A stretch of DNA of 62,747 nt, from NCBI GenBank assembly GCA_030374735.1, contig JASCIV010000048.1:1-62747 (forward strand). The letters run 5' to 3'. The translations under genes were made by a program, and so were the position numbers. Positions within the stretch are counted from its first letter, which is position 1. Every line of letters begins with the position of its first letter. Of the stretch, positions 43,751 through 54,366 are shown piece by piece. The notes beneath the pieces were generated by a model that was given only the letters and a program-made list of their open reading frames with translations, was not told the DNA's origin and made no database searches. Origin of the DNA: Gracilaria caudata (lineage: Eukaryota; Rhodophyta; Florideophyceae; Gracilariales; Gracilariaceae).

Positions 43751-44712
43751 GACTGTCTCCTTTACTGCTATCAAAGAGGAGCTTAAGCATGTCTACTACA
43801 CTTCGATTGCTCTTGAATTGATCATCTCTGAAGATATGAAGGCCTTTGATACCGTTTTTGCCTTTGGTTTTCATCGAACTAGGAGGAATGCTTCGTAAAA
43901 TACCATTTCAGTGCTGGTTCTTTGACCAGAAAGAAGTTTTTGTGACTCGAGGTCATGAGTTCTCCTTACTCCCGTTCCGCTCCCTGTTCACAAGTATGCC
44001 ATCCACTGTGATGGAATTGTGGGGAGAGATGAGTGCAATCTTGCGACGCTTCGGAGCGATCCGGGCTTGAAGAGAGCCGTAAAGTTCTCTTCAAAGTACT
44101 TCAAAACCCTTTCAACGGCTGCGATGCCTTTCACACGCACATCCTCATAAAATTTGGCGAAACCACTCAATGGTTTATGACTTCCAGCTCATCGTGGTGT
44201 CCATGTTGTTTGTCTCATTAGAAATAAAGGCAAACAAGAGGGAAAGTTGAGGTATCATGCAAGAAAATGGTGAACGATATCGAATGATGATTCTGCTGAG
44301 TCATTACGAAAAGAAGAATCTGAGAGGAATCAGAACAAACATGATTCAGGAGGTGAGCTAGGGCACGAAGGATGCTGACGTGTAATGTGCATTTGCATAT
44401 TTCTATGAAAAGTTATAGAATTTTGATCTACGCATCTGCTCTGAATTAGACCACGCTGATGCGCTGCATGCGTAACATGAGTCCGATATATGGAAGGAAT
44501 TCATTGAGTACTTAGGTAAACTTGCGGAGTGCTTTCTGACTGGGAACAGAGTTAATCAGGGACCTCAAATTTCAATTTTTATCTAAAGCAAATTCGTTTG
44601 ATAGAACAGAAACTTTTGGTTTAGAAATAATCTAACTTGTCCTTACCACTTAGCATAAGTTTCCCTCCTGCATATATCCAAATGGTCTGTTGCAGTGATG
44701 GAAAAGTACGTC
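43751..44712. other. Stretch without a recognised gene
   Basis: Short frames on both strands (for example 44170-43988 minus, YFEENFTALF) but no family and no repeat recognised. Confidence 0.3.
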
Positions 44713-45609
44713 CGCACTGCATGGTAAAGGATCAAAATTTCGGTGTAATTTTACAATATTTCTAGTAGTACGGTCTCACTAAAAACAGTCTATGAGATAC
44801 TGGAAGTTAGAGGGTTGCAATACGCACTAAACCACTTAAATTCTAGTGGTACGGTACCACTATTTTGCGAGCAATATGATGGGATCTAGTGGCATCGTAT
44901 GACTAAAATAGTTAACGCTAAGCAAAGTATAGTCGCCAGATAAGGGCCACAGAGATATGCACACATATCACACTTGTACACAAGTACACGTCACACCCTG
45001 GATTTCGGTCTAGATTGCTTTTTTTTATTTTGTTCTTTATTTTTTCTCCAGACCTCCATGAGGTTCGAACCCGGGACCTCTCGCTTTGACTTGACCAATT
45101 AGCCTACTACGGCAACCTACCTTAACAAAGAACAGTATACATGGCTCCACGCGCACTTTTATATGTGCAGTTCACAAAGTAAGCCCATTTCAGAAATTGG
45201 TGCATGGGGTGCCATTTCTAAGGACGACGTGCAGATAGAAATCGCTTCAGCCCGCGGTATAAGTCATAGAAATCCTAGAACGTACTGTAGTAAGTCATAA
45301 TTATCGAGCATAGTAGTGGATCCTTATCCGCATTATAGTAGTCCTGTAACGCTGCTAATTGTAAAGAAGCCACAAAGATTCTACTGGCTTATGCACTACT
45401 GCGTTTTTGGTGGTTTTAGTGGCCCTGTATTTACTGATCCACTAGAATTCTTAATTGAGTTTTACTGGTGCGGTACCACTAAATCCAATCGCAAAGTATT
45501 GACCCAATTGGTAACGTACGACTATAATATAGTGGAAGATAATCCACTAATACCAGTGCAGTGAAGCACTAATTCTATTGATTCACTAAAATTCTTACCA
45601 TGCAGTGCG
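44713..45609. mobile_element. Foldback-type element with 15-base perfect terminal inverted repeats
   Basis: Left end CGCACTGCATGGTAA (44713-44727) is exactly complementary to the right end TTACCATGCAGTGCG (45595-45609). The interior is studded with AGTGG/CCACT motifs, including a near-palindrome at 44844-44862 (TAGTGGTACGGTACCACTA). No coding capacity. No clear target duplication. A second copy of its right 165 bases lies at 46340-46506. Confidence 0.6.
45018..45118 (-). repeat. tRNA-derived SINE-like element nested in the foldback element
   Basis: On the minus strand: a head GGTTGCCGTAGTAGGC, an A-box-like TAGGCTAATTGG, 35-40 bases later a perfect B box GGTTCGAACC at 45062-45071, and then an A-rich tail of about 30 bases (45018-45048). 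The acceptor and T stems do not pair well, so it is not a functional tRNA. RNA polymerase III box spacing and the A tail fit a SINE. Confidence 0.5.
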
Positions 45610-46339
45610 TAGGGTATCTTGCATACGAATGAGCTGCAAACGAATTTGGTGAGAACACGGTCCAAATCTTTTTCTTTGGCGCGAAAAATCTGTCCCAAAC
45701 ACTGTGTGCCATGCTTCAGAGTCGCGAGTACCATGGAAAACACTTCTTTCGGCTCATATCCACATCTACGGCCCCTTCAAACATCCCACTTAGTCTTGAT
45801 GATATTTTCCATATTATTCCAAATTGCTTGAAGTTCTGCAGACGTACAATTTTTCATGCTCTTGATCGTCTGATTTCCGGCATTTGCGAATAAAGATCCA
45901 CAAATAAGGGCTCATTGGTCATATTCCAAGTCTGAATCTTCCAGTTCTGGTTCACTCGAAAATTGTTCCAACTTCGCTTTTCTTTCTAGTTTCGAATTTG
46001 AGTGCAATTCAAGTGCATTTGAAGTTTAAGTTTCGGACGAAAAGTGTTGAGCATCTATGGGGGATATTGCTCGGCTAGCTGACTGGTGAACTGCAGTACT
46101 GCTCAATGAATGCGTATATGCCTTCTTAAGTAAACAAAAACTGAACAGCTTTACAGAAACTGAGTACAAAAAATGTTTTTGACTGGCTGCAATATAGAAA
46201 CATGTTGTGCGAGAAAAAAAAATATATTTCGAACGAGAAGTATAACTGTGCAGTCATCGGCTTTTCGTGTAGAAAACATGAGTTTCCCAGTATTTTACAA
46301 CGCATACGCATTGTTGCTCAACAACACCTGTGAAGGTCT

Positions 46340-46506
46340 ACCAGAACTCGTAATTGAATTTTATTGGTACGATACCACTAAAGCCAATTGCATAGTACTG
46401 AGCCCATTGCTACCGTACCACTCTAATATAGCGTAACAATAATCCACTATTTCCAGTGGAGTGAACCACTAATTCTATTGTTCCACTAAAGTTTTTACCA
46501 TGCAGT
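46340..46506. repeat. Second copy of the foldback element's right end
   Basis: Direct copy of 45441-45606, ending TTTACCATGCAGT, roughly three-quarters identical by eye. It shares the blocks GTACCACTAAA-CCAAT and CACTAATTCTATTG-TTCACTAAA. It may be a truncated sister element or half of a larger composite. Confidence 0.6.
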
Positions 46507-47203
46507 TGGCCTGAGAATCTGTTGGTATGAGGCGGAGCGCAATATAAGTTCCGTGGAGAAATAAAGCTTTATTTTTGTTTCTGCTTTCACACTGTCTACT
46601 TTATAGAGTATTTTTTCCGTATTGGCAGAGCTTAGTTCACAAGACCCTTCTCTTTGAGGTCATTGTAGAATGTCTGGGTAGATCTCAGGAGGAACAGATG
46701 GATGGATGCTGTGAAGGTGCGTGGATGCGTATTGTGGTGCGTAGGATGGACTAGATGTGTAGGATACAGTACACATATTGGAAATTGCTTTGGTCATTTG
46801 TTTGGAGGACTATTAGGATGGGATTACTACATTCACGGAAATGAACATACGCAAATGCGTATGTCAAGTAATCTGTAGGATTGTTACAATGCATGAATGT
46901 GTAGTGTACCGTGAATTTATCATATAAGTAGCTGTTGGGAGCGCAGTAGGACTCAATGACTTCAACAACAATAACGAACTACACTACAATTTGAACAGTC
47001 TCTTCTTCAGTACGTCCGCGCGATCTGCGCCTGCCGTTCTACACCGCTTTCGCTTGCCATCCCGGCCTCAGCAACGCACCCGAACTACCGCGCCTCGACG
47101 CCTGTGGTTCGAACCCTCTGGCTATTTGATAGTCATAGTGGCTAATAATATTACATTATGTAAGGAGCACCACTGTTTTTCCACATGTCTTTTTATTGGT
47201 TTC
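46507..47203. other. Stretch without a recognised gene
   Basis: No gene recognised. A GGATG/GTAGGAT-rich run occurs around 46690-46780. The isolated GGTTCGAACC at 47108 has no tRNA fold around it. Confidence 0.3.
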
Positions 47204-47551
47204 TGATGGGAGTGGGCCCAATTTGGGGCTTTTTATTCAAAAACTTGTGGTGAATGCTCACGACCAATTACAAATGTCGATTGGGGCGGCGGTTTAGCAG
47301 GCCTGAGAATGTAATTTAGTAGAAACGGGGGCTAGCGCAATGGCTCCGCACTCACAGATCTCTATAAGAAGGCGTAGCAAGTCTTGAAACCTGCTCGTCT
47401 CGCTTGTCTTTCCCAACTCCCTTCTTGTAGAGTCGTGAGCACGTGTTAAGCTAATCTTAAGTTTTAGTCAATTTTGATTAAACTGTGCGCTTTTTCATTA
47501 TCTTTGCTTTTGAGCATTTTTTCCCAAAAGTTTATTTCAATCTATCTGCCA
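47204..47551 (+). repeat. 5' LTR of retrotransposon 2
   Basis: Begins TGATGGGAGTGG and ends TTTATTTCAATCTATCTGCCA. Shares the blocks TTGGGGCGGC, CACAGATCTCTNTAA and CTTGTAGAGT in order with the 3' LTR. Confidence 0.75.
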
Positions 47552-49079
47552 AAATAGGTATCCAGCCGGAAAAAGCTTCTTGTACGGTTTCACTGAGTTT
47601 TCAACGGGATCTTGACATGAGTTCAACAATTGTGAGTTTCATTGAATTCTATTGAGATTAAAATGAGGGATGCACTCTCAAATCATTAACAATTTCAGGT
47701 GCATTGGAAATGCATTGGAAATCCATGGAAAAATGCCGAGATGTTGAAATCTCATTCGGAAGACAATGACAAACGTTTCCGTCTGGGCTAGCATCGCGAA
47801 TTACAGTACGAACCAGTTCATTTACTGTGCCATCAGCACCTGCGATGAAATTGAGTGAGGTCAATCAACTTACGACAAGCCAGATCTAATATCTATCTAC
47901 CTGGGTTGATGACGGTGAAGAAAACTGATCAAAGTGTTAAGAACTGATCTGATTCGATCTATCGGAAACCGATCTGTGGAAAACCTATCTATGGTCGAGC
48001 AACCGCCGTTCGGCAATCAGAAGTCCGGTACAGGCACTCCAAAGTCGTTGACTTCGTGCAAGAAACGACTTCTTGAGAAGCTTTTTGGACCAAATCTGGA
48101 TTTGACAAGTGCTATTGCCACGGCCGACGAGATTGCGCCAAGTGGGCCTCGGATTGGTTAAATTTAGAGAGTTTCCTTTTCATCATCAAAATCGCCCTAG
48201 GGGCCTCGTCCAAGCAATTTTTGTCGCGTACCATACCCGCTAGGCTTCGTTTTGATAGCCCCTCTCGCGAAGGTTTCGAGCCGAAGAAAATTACTAGGCT
48301 ACAGAACCGGCTACCAAAAAGAAGCTACGTAAGCTGTCCTCTGCTGATCTCAGTGACGGTGAAGTTGACCTTTAATGGTTTCGTCCCCTGACGACCTGAC
48401 ACCTCACGGACGTGCGAGGTCACGACTGCTGACGACACCAGTTGTGACCCCGCAATCGTCGGACGCCACTGCCGTTCAGGTAGGAAGGGCTCCTTTTCAA
48501 AACGCTGGTGCAGAACCGGATCGAAGGTCTGATGACTGATGTCCTCCGGGCCTGGTACAACTCTGAAGCGGCTCACAGACGGGCCCTACTGGGACGTGCC
48601 CCGAAGGTAGAGAATAACCTGTCATCCAGGTAATACTGCCGAGCGTGCATAAAGTTGAAGCCTCTAACGGTCTCTTGGGAGGACCACTACTGTTTGGAGA
48701 CCCACTTGTACAACTCGCAGCGTCAAGTGGATGTTTTGGGGCGGTCCGTAACCAAGTTCTGCACACATTCGCGGAAATATTGGACGTCCATTGTGCGCTG
48801 TATTATCTCTGGTGTGAGGACATGCTGCCATATGCGCATCATTACATTACTCCTGAATATTTGGATCGTTGTCACGTTTCTCATGAGTACCTACGTGCCC
48901 CCAGTAAGCTTGAGGGTACCCCTTCTATGCAGTCAGCAGAAATCCGAGGGATACGATAGCTTCTAATAGCAAAGCAGTTAAGAAGCTGAAGCAGAAGAGG
49001 AGCTAGAAAGCTCTCTCAAATGTTAACTAAAATTGTACGAGTTGTTGGCTTTCTGTTGAAATCATTGTTTTCAAGCCTA

Positions 49080-49990
49080 ACATTTGAGTTTTTCGAAATG
49101 GAACAATCTCAAATTAATGAAGGCAATGTTGAAATTCAGAGACTTAAACAAAAAGTAGCAACTTGGCGACAACAACTACAAATTTTAAATTAAGTCTCTG
49201 TTGATTTGAAAAACCGAGTAGAAGGATCTCCCTTGAAGTTTAGGAAGCCAAAAAAATTATACGGTAGAAATACACGTAGTTGGTTGAGATGCTTGAGAAT
49301 ATATTCGAAATTAGAATTATTCCTCCTTCTAAGGAATAAAAAATTACATCTGCAATACGTTAGGTGGCAGGAGATTCTTTTGCAATGAATTGAATTACGT
49401 TTCTTATATGTAACTAGTTTTGAGACGTATGAAGAGTTTCAGAATAAATTTATGGAGTACTTTGAGCCAGTTAATCGAAAAGTAATGCTACAAAACGCCT
49501 AATCGAATGAAAACAAATTGGTATGCTTAATACTGTAAGATTTTATATCCAGGAGTCTACCAAGTGGTTACGCCAAGCTGAACATATCTTCCCTTATTTT
49601 CATGGTCTGAAGACTGAATCTAGAAATAACGTAGAACGTTCAGAGCCGGCGCCAATCCAAGAAGAATGAAAATTGCCGATAGGTTGGATAATATTTTTAG
49701 AATCGAAAATAATTGGGGTAAATCCTCCAATCATTTTAGTAATGGTAGTAGGCCGGGACCTGTACCGGGGCAAATTGGATATTTAAACACCAAGCGTCTT
49801 TCTATTGTCTCTGTAGAGGAGAAGAAACGCTGATTAGAACAAAAGCTTTGCTTCATATTCAAGGAGAAGAACTATGTTTCGAAAAAATCAGTACGCTAAC
49901 AAGGCGGTTAGTAAAAAGCAGAATCTAGAGAACGAGAAAGACTGTGCTAGCGCAGTAAAGAAGTATGAAGTAGAATCTGTACATCATATA
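49080..49990 (+). pseudogene. Retrotransposon 2 gag
   Basis: FRKPKKLYGRNTRSWLRCL and ETYEEFQNKFMEYFEPVNRK correspond to the capsid-like retrotransposon gag region (the usual W-L-x-x-x-E helix and F-x-x-F...F-x-P segment). Several stop codons. No zinc knuckle was seen. Confidence 0.6.
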
Positions 49991-50056
49991 TAACCTGAAA
50001 ACACACGGAAAGAATAAAACAGAAAAATACGAAAAGAAATGAATCTTTAAGTAATC

Positions 50057-50425
50057 ATGATGATATTAAGATTGTTAAGTTGTGCACATTTTCTCCCTAG
50101 AGGAGAAGAAAAACCACGTTCTACACGTCAACCTCTTTTATTTTTCAAGGGTAATGTTAAGAGAAACGATTTTCATAATTGCAATGTCCTGGGGGATAGT
50201 GGATTGGAAGAAGTTGTCATCTCTAAAGAGTTCGCCGAAGAGCTTAGTCTCGAAGATCCTATTACTGAATTGGAAGCCGAGCTAAGGGATGCAACTCTTG
50301 TTCCAGTAAACATTAGTTCAAATTTGTTTTCTCTTAAAACAAGAGATAAATATTTCAAAATTCGACCATATGTGGTGGATCTGATATCCTTTGAAATGAT
50401 CTTGGGTATGTCATGGGTTAGATAA
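50057..50425 (+). pseudogene. Retrotransposon 2 aspartic protease
   Basis: NVLGDSGLEEVVISKEFAEE carries the active-site D-S-G, and FEMILGMSWVR is the C-terminal I-L-G-M-x-W signature. 122 open codons; it ends with a stop just after the signature, whereas intact elements read on into RT. Confidence 0.7.
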
Positions 50426-50833
50426 GTCAAATCATTAATTGATTGGAGAAAGAATAGTATTCTTGTCCGAGTAAGAGATGAATTAGACACTCTGGACGCA
50501 GATTCTCCTTCGCATGGGACCTCATTCCTTCTCCCATGTATGTTAACCAGTAAGAAGTTCTCGAGGTTTGCGAGAAAGAATAGAAGTATGGTACACCAAA
50601 TTGTTGTGAAAGCAATTCCAAACCCGCCTAGGTCTGAGTCAGAACCTGCAGATGAAGTTGAAAAGATATCCAATCAAGTAAGTTCTTAAGTAGGCAGGAG
50701 GATTTTTTTCCGAAGGAAACAACTCAAGAGTTACCAAGTCATAGAGAAGTTGAGATGAAGATTAACTTAAAGGAAGGCACAAAGCCTAAGATGGGACCAA
50801 TGTGTAAATTATCGAGAACAAAAGCTCGTAGAA

Positions 50834-51627
50834 ATGAAGAGACAAATAAAGGAGCGTTTGTTTCATGGAACTACTCGCCCAAGTATAAGTCCTTGGGGAA
50901 GTCCCGGGTCGTTTATTAAGAACAAGGATGGTGCCTCAAGAATGTTTGTCAACTATGGAGCATTTAATAAGCAGACCATTAAGAGTCAAGTACGACTCCT
51001 TAGAAATGATGCAGTATCGGATCAAGTTGGAGGAGCAAAAGTATTCCCCGTGATTGATTTAAGATCTTTTTATCACCAAATAAGAATAAGAGAATGGACA
51101 TTAGAAATAATTCATTCCGAACAGGGTATTGTCAGTTTGAATTCCTTCTGAGGCCATTCGAAGTGACAGGAGCACCAGGATGTTTCCAGACTTATATGAG
51201 TATTATATTTAGGAAACATCTCGATCAGTTCATACTAGTTTACCTAGATGATATACTGATATATAGTATAGATGGGAAGGAACATCTAGGATATCTAGAA
51301 GGGGCGTTTAAGATTCTACAAAAGAACAAGTTGTATGGTAAGCTTTCAAGATGCAAGTTTGTGAAAGATATTGATTATGTGGGATACATCATTACTTCGG
51401 ATGGAATTAAACTCAACTCGAAGAAGACAAAAGCCATCCGTAACAGGGAAGTACCTCGTAATATAACTCAAATACAAAGTTTTCTAGGTTTGTGTAATTA
51501 CTACAGACGATTCGTAAAGAATTTCTCCCGATTCGCTGCAATATTCACCGACTTAAAAAAGAAGAATATTGCGTTTGAATGGACCACAAGTAGCAGGAGG
51601 TTTTTAATAGTGAAGAGAAGGCTCTGA
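50834..51627 (+). pseudogene. Retrotransposon 2 reverse transcriptase
   Basis: SPWGSPGSFIKNKDGASRMF and VFPVIDLRSFYHQIRI (first catalytic Asp) lie in one frame. After a frameshift near 51100-51150, FEFLLRPFEVTGAPGCFQ and VYLDDILIYS follow, with the YLDD catalytic motif at 51241-51252, then SRCKFVKDIDYVGYIITSDG and SFLGLCNYYRRFV. All core motifs are visible, only the frame is broken. Confidence 0.85.
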
Positions 51628-52107
51628 GTAATACACCGGTTTTCAATATGTGCTGATCCGAGTATTTCATAGGACTTAACTCCGGGCGCATCTCAAACAG
51701 GAGTCGGTGCTGTTTTTGCACAGACTAATGATAAGGGAAGTAGACTGGTCGCATATGCATCAAGTAAATAACTGCCACAGAACATGGTTACTCTACTCAC
51801 CAAAGAAAGTTACTGGCGATAACTTATGCAGTACAAACATGGAGAAAATATCTGTATGGAGCTAAGCTCACGATCTTTTTCTATCATGGCCCATTGAATT
51901 ACTTTAAACACAGAAGAATCTGTAAAGGAAGCGAGCAAAATGGGTAGAATTCATGCAAGAGTTTAATTATGAAGTTAAGTACATTAAAGGAAAACTTAAT
52001 CATGTTGCTGTCGCATGGTCAGTCAGGTACGCAGAAGTACATAAAGTATCTGCCAATTTCATCAGAAAACTCCATCATGTGGTCACCGTGAGAATACAGG
52101 AAATGTC
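51628..52107 (+). pseudogene. Retrotransposon 2 RNase H
   Basis: GASQTGVGAVFAQTNDKGSR and LVAYASSK match the start of the gypsy RNase H domain. Later blocks are recognisable but broken by several stops and frameshifts. Confidence 0.6.
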
Positions 52108-53124
52108 TTGAAGATATTAGAAGAAGAGTACAATAAGGATGAGTATTTCAAAGATATTTTACAGAACGTAAAGAACACCCTTGAGTGGAAGCACAGGAGG
52201 TTCAATTTTGAGAGTAGACTCTGTATTCCAAAACGAAAAGAAAGAAATAATACTACACATGACAACCACAAATATCTCCTTGGCGTGCACAGAGGATCTC
52301 AGCGAACGATATCACTTATCAAGCAAAATTACTTCTGGCCAGGAATGTGTAAGTAGATTAAGGATTTTGTGAAGAATTTTTCTGACTTTCAAAAGTCAAA
52401 GAGTGCAAATCAGCAGCTACTCGAAATTGTTAGACCTTTCCCGGCACTGCAATAGAAATGGGAAGTCATATGTATAAATTTCATATGAAACTCACCAAAG
52501 ATCAAGGAAAGTATGTGTTCAGTGATCTTCATCATCGACAAGTTATCGAAGTGATCGCATTTCGTACCGATTGAATCAAACGTCAATTCGAAAGACGCAG
52601 CTAAAGGCTTCTAAAGAGAAGTGTGCCGACTACATGGAGTCTCGCGCAAGACTAATTCGGATCGAGGCTCGAGGTTTATAGTAAAATTTCTGAGAAAAGT
52701 TGATGCTGATTTTGAACGTAAAACTGAATCTTTCACAGGCGTTCCACCTCAAACTGACGGAAAGCCCGAGAGAGCTTTCAGAACAATTGAGGATATGGCA
52801 CGTTGTTTCGTGGTCTACACGAAAAAGGATTGGAAAAAATATCTTTCCAGTCTTGAATTTACCTACGAAAACCAGACAAATGCAGCAACGAGTGAAATAT
52901 CGTTATTTTTTTTCGAAGTCAGGCATCACTCTGTGAATATTTCGGGTTTTCTATACCACTATGAAGTAGAAATATTGATGTATGCAACTGATTTCGAAAA
53001 CTTATCAATAAAGGCATCAAATTTGAAGACGTTGGACCACAGTATTGAAATTGGAAGTATTTTTGAAAAAAACGTAAGGTTTTATTTTCAACCAAGAACC
53101 TCAACATCCAGCCAGGACGAATGA
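52108..53124 (+). pseudogene. Retrotransposon 2 integrase
   Basis: The N-terminal zinc-binding helices are GVHRGSQRTISLIKQNYFWP. The core has SDRGSRFIVKFLRKV (second Asp) and PQTDGKPERAFRTIEDMARC (catalytic Glu). The first Asp region between about 52380 and 52620 is degenerate. 52621-53124 is open for 167 codons. Confidence 0.75.
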
Positions 53125-53520
53125 AGAAATTTACTATGAAATATCTTGTATCGCATACAATGAAAAGTGTACTGGGCGAAGTACGATCGCATGATTTGGA
53201 ATTAACAGAAGAGTGAAAGAGTATACACTCTACGTATCATGTATCTCTTCTCAAGAAGTACGAAGATGAGGTGAAAAATAAAGAAGACAGGAAAATTTCG
53301 GAGCGGAATAATATGGAGAAAAGTTTTAGAGTAAAAGACAGTAGAATCGATACAATCTTGGACCATGGTGTGAAAAAGCAGTTGTCTGGTGTATATGTTT
53401 CCCCATAAGAACAAAGACGAGACGGGAAACAGATGGGATGATACTGAAGCCCTCATGACCACAGCCGATATTCAAGTCATCGAAGCGGTCACATCGAAAT
53501 CCCGTTCATCTTGAGATTAA
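53125..53520 (+). pseudogene. Integrase C-terminus with chromodomain-like remnant
   Basis: YHVSLLKKYEDEVKNK corresponds to the F-H-V-S-x-L-K segment after gypsy integrase. RIDTILDHGVKKQL and RWDDTEALMTTADIQVIEA then resemble the opening and closing strands of a chromodomain (V/I-x-x-I-L-D-H and W-E/D-x-x-x-x-L). This would place it among chromoviruses, which use the domain to target chromatin. Confidence 0.5.
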
Positions 53521-53982
53521 AGGCAGCTATGCCGCTACCAGGAACCAAATTCATTTCCGTCACGTCGAATTCACTAAAAAAACCTTGGCCGAATGGCTTC
53601 AACCACTCGCGCTCCTTCTTTTTACAGGAACCTCTCTTGTGGAACTTCGTTCATCTTTTACTCGCATTATATCAGATGGAAGGTCCGTTCGGCAAAGATC
53701 AAGCAACTTTCAACACTTTGTTTAGCGTCCGCCTCGTTTCGAATGAAGAGGTTCGGAACGAAATTGAAATTCCGTTGGTTTTCTATTTCTATCATTTTTA
53801 TCGTTGGTCTTTCTCGACATCTTACGGATTACATGAAGTTCTTTGTCGAAGTTCTTCTTCTTATTAGCCGTTTGGATACTCATATCCGTGAAACCATTGA
53901 GTTCCACTTTTGATTTCAATCCTTTCTGGGTTCCATTTCCGTTTGCGTAACGTTTTCACCGTAATCAAGTGAGATTAGCCGT

Positions 53983-54366
53983 TGACGGGGGCAGTGGTAG
54001 AGTTAAATCCCTCTATTTAGCTTTCTTTCACTCGAAAATTTTTGGTGGAGGCCCGCTACTGAATTTAAGTGTTGTGTTGGGGCGGCTGTTCAGCCCACCC
54101 CAGAAAGCAGTTTATTAACAATTGTGGCCAGGGCCATGAATTGGGCAATCACAGATCTCTGTAACAGAGCAACAGAAGTCGTTAATCATGCTCATTTTGT
54201 TTCTCTCTTCCCAGGCCTTGCTTGTAGAGTTAAAAGTTTCTTTTCAACTAGGCACAAGAGTTAGTCGAGTTTGAAAAAACTTTGTGATTTTTTTTCCTTT
54301 TTTTTCTCTTTTTGTGTACTTTCCGCCAAAGGAAGTTTATTTCAATCTATACTCTACACTCTGCCA
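53983..54366 (+). repeat. 3' LTR of retrotransposon 2
   Basis: Begins TGACGGGGGCAGTGG and ends TTTATTTCAATCTAT...CTCTGCCA. Homologous to 47204-47551 but with many substitutions and small indels. Flanking target duplication not recognisable. Confidence 0.75.

Larger units (their letters stand above)
47204..54366 (+). mobile_element. Ty3/gypsy LTR retrotransposon 2 (chromovirus-like) with both LTRs
   Basis: 5' LTR 47204-47551 and 3' LTR 53983-54366 enclose, in order, gag, protease, RT, RNase H, integrase and a chromodomain-like tail, all on the plus strand. Each gene has stops or frameshifts. The LTRs are strongly diverged, so the insertion is old. The region 47552-49080 between LTR and gag contains no recognised gene and may include extra inserted sequence. 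Confidence 0.85.

Noticed and set aside
45062..45071. Functional tRNA gene
   Set aside because: The B box is perfect but acceptor and T-stem pairing fail, and an A-rich tail follows, so a SINE-like relic is preferred.
47108..47117. GGTTCGAACC as a tRNA B box
   Set aside because: No A box or foldable arms upstream; a 10-base palindrome can occur by chance.
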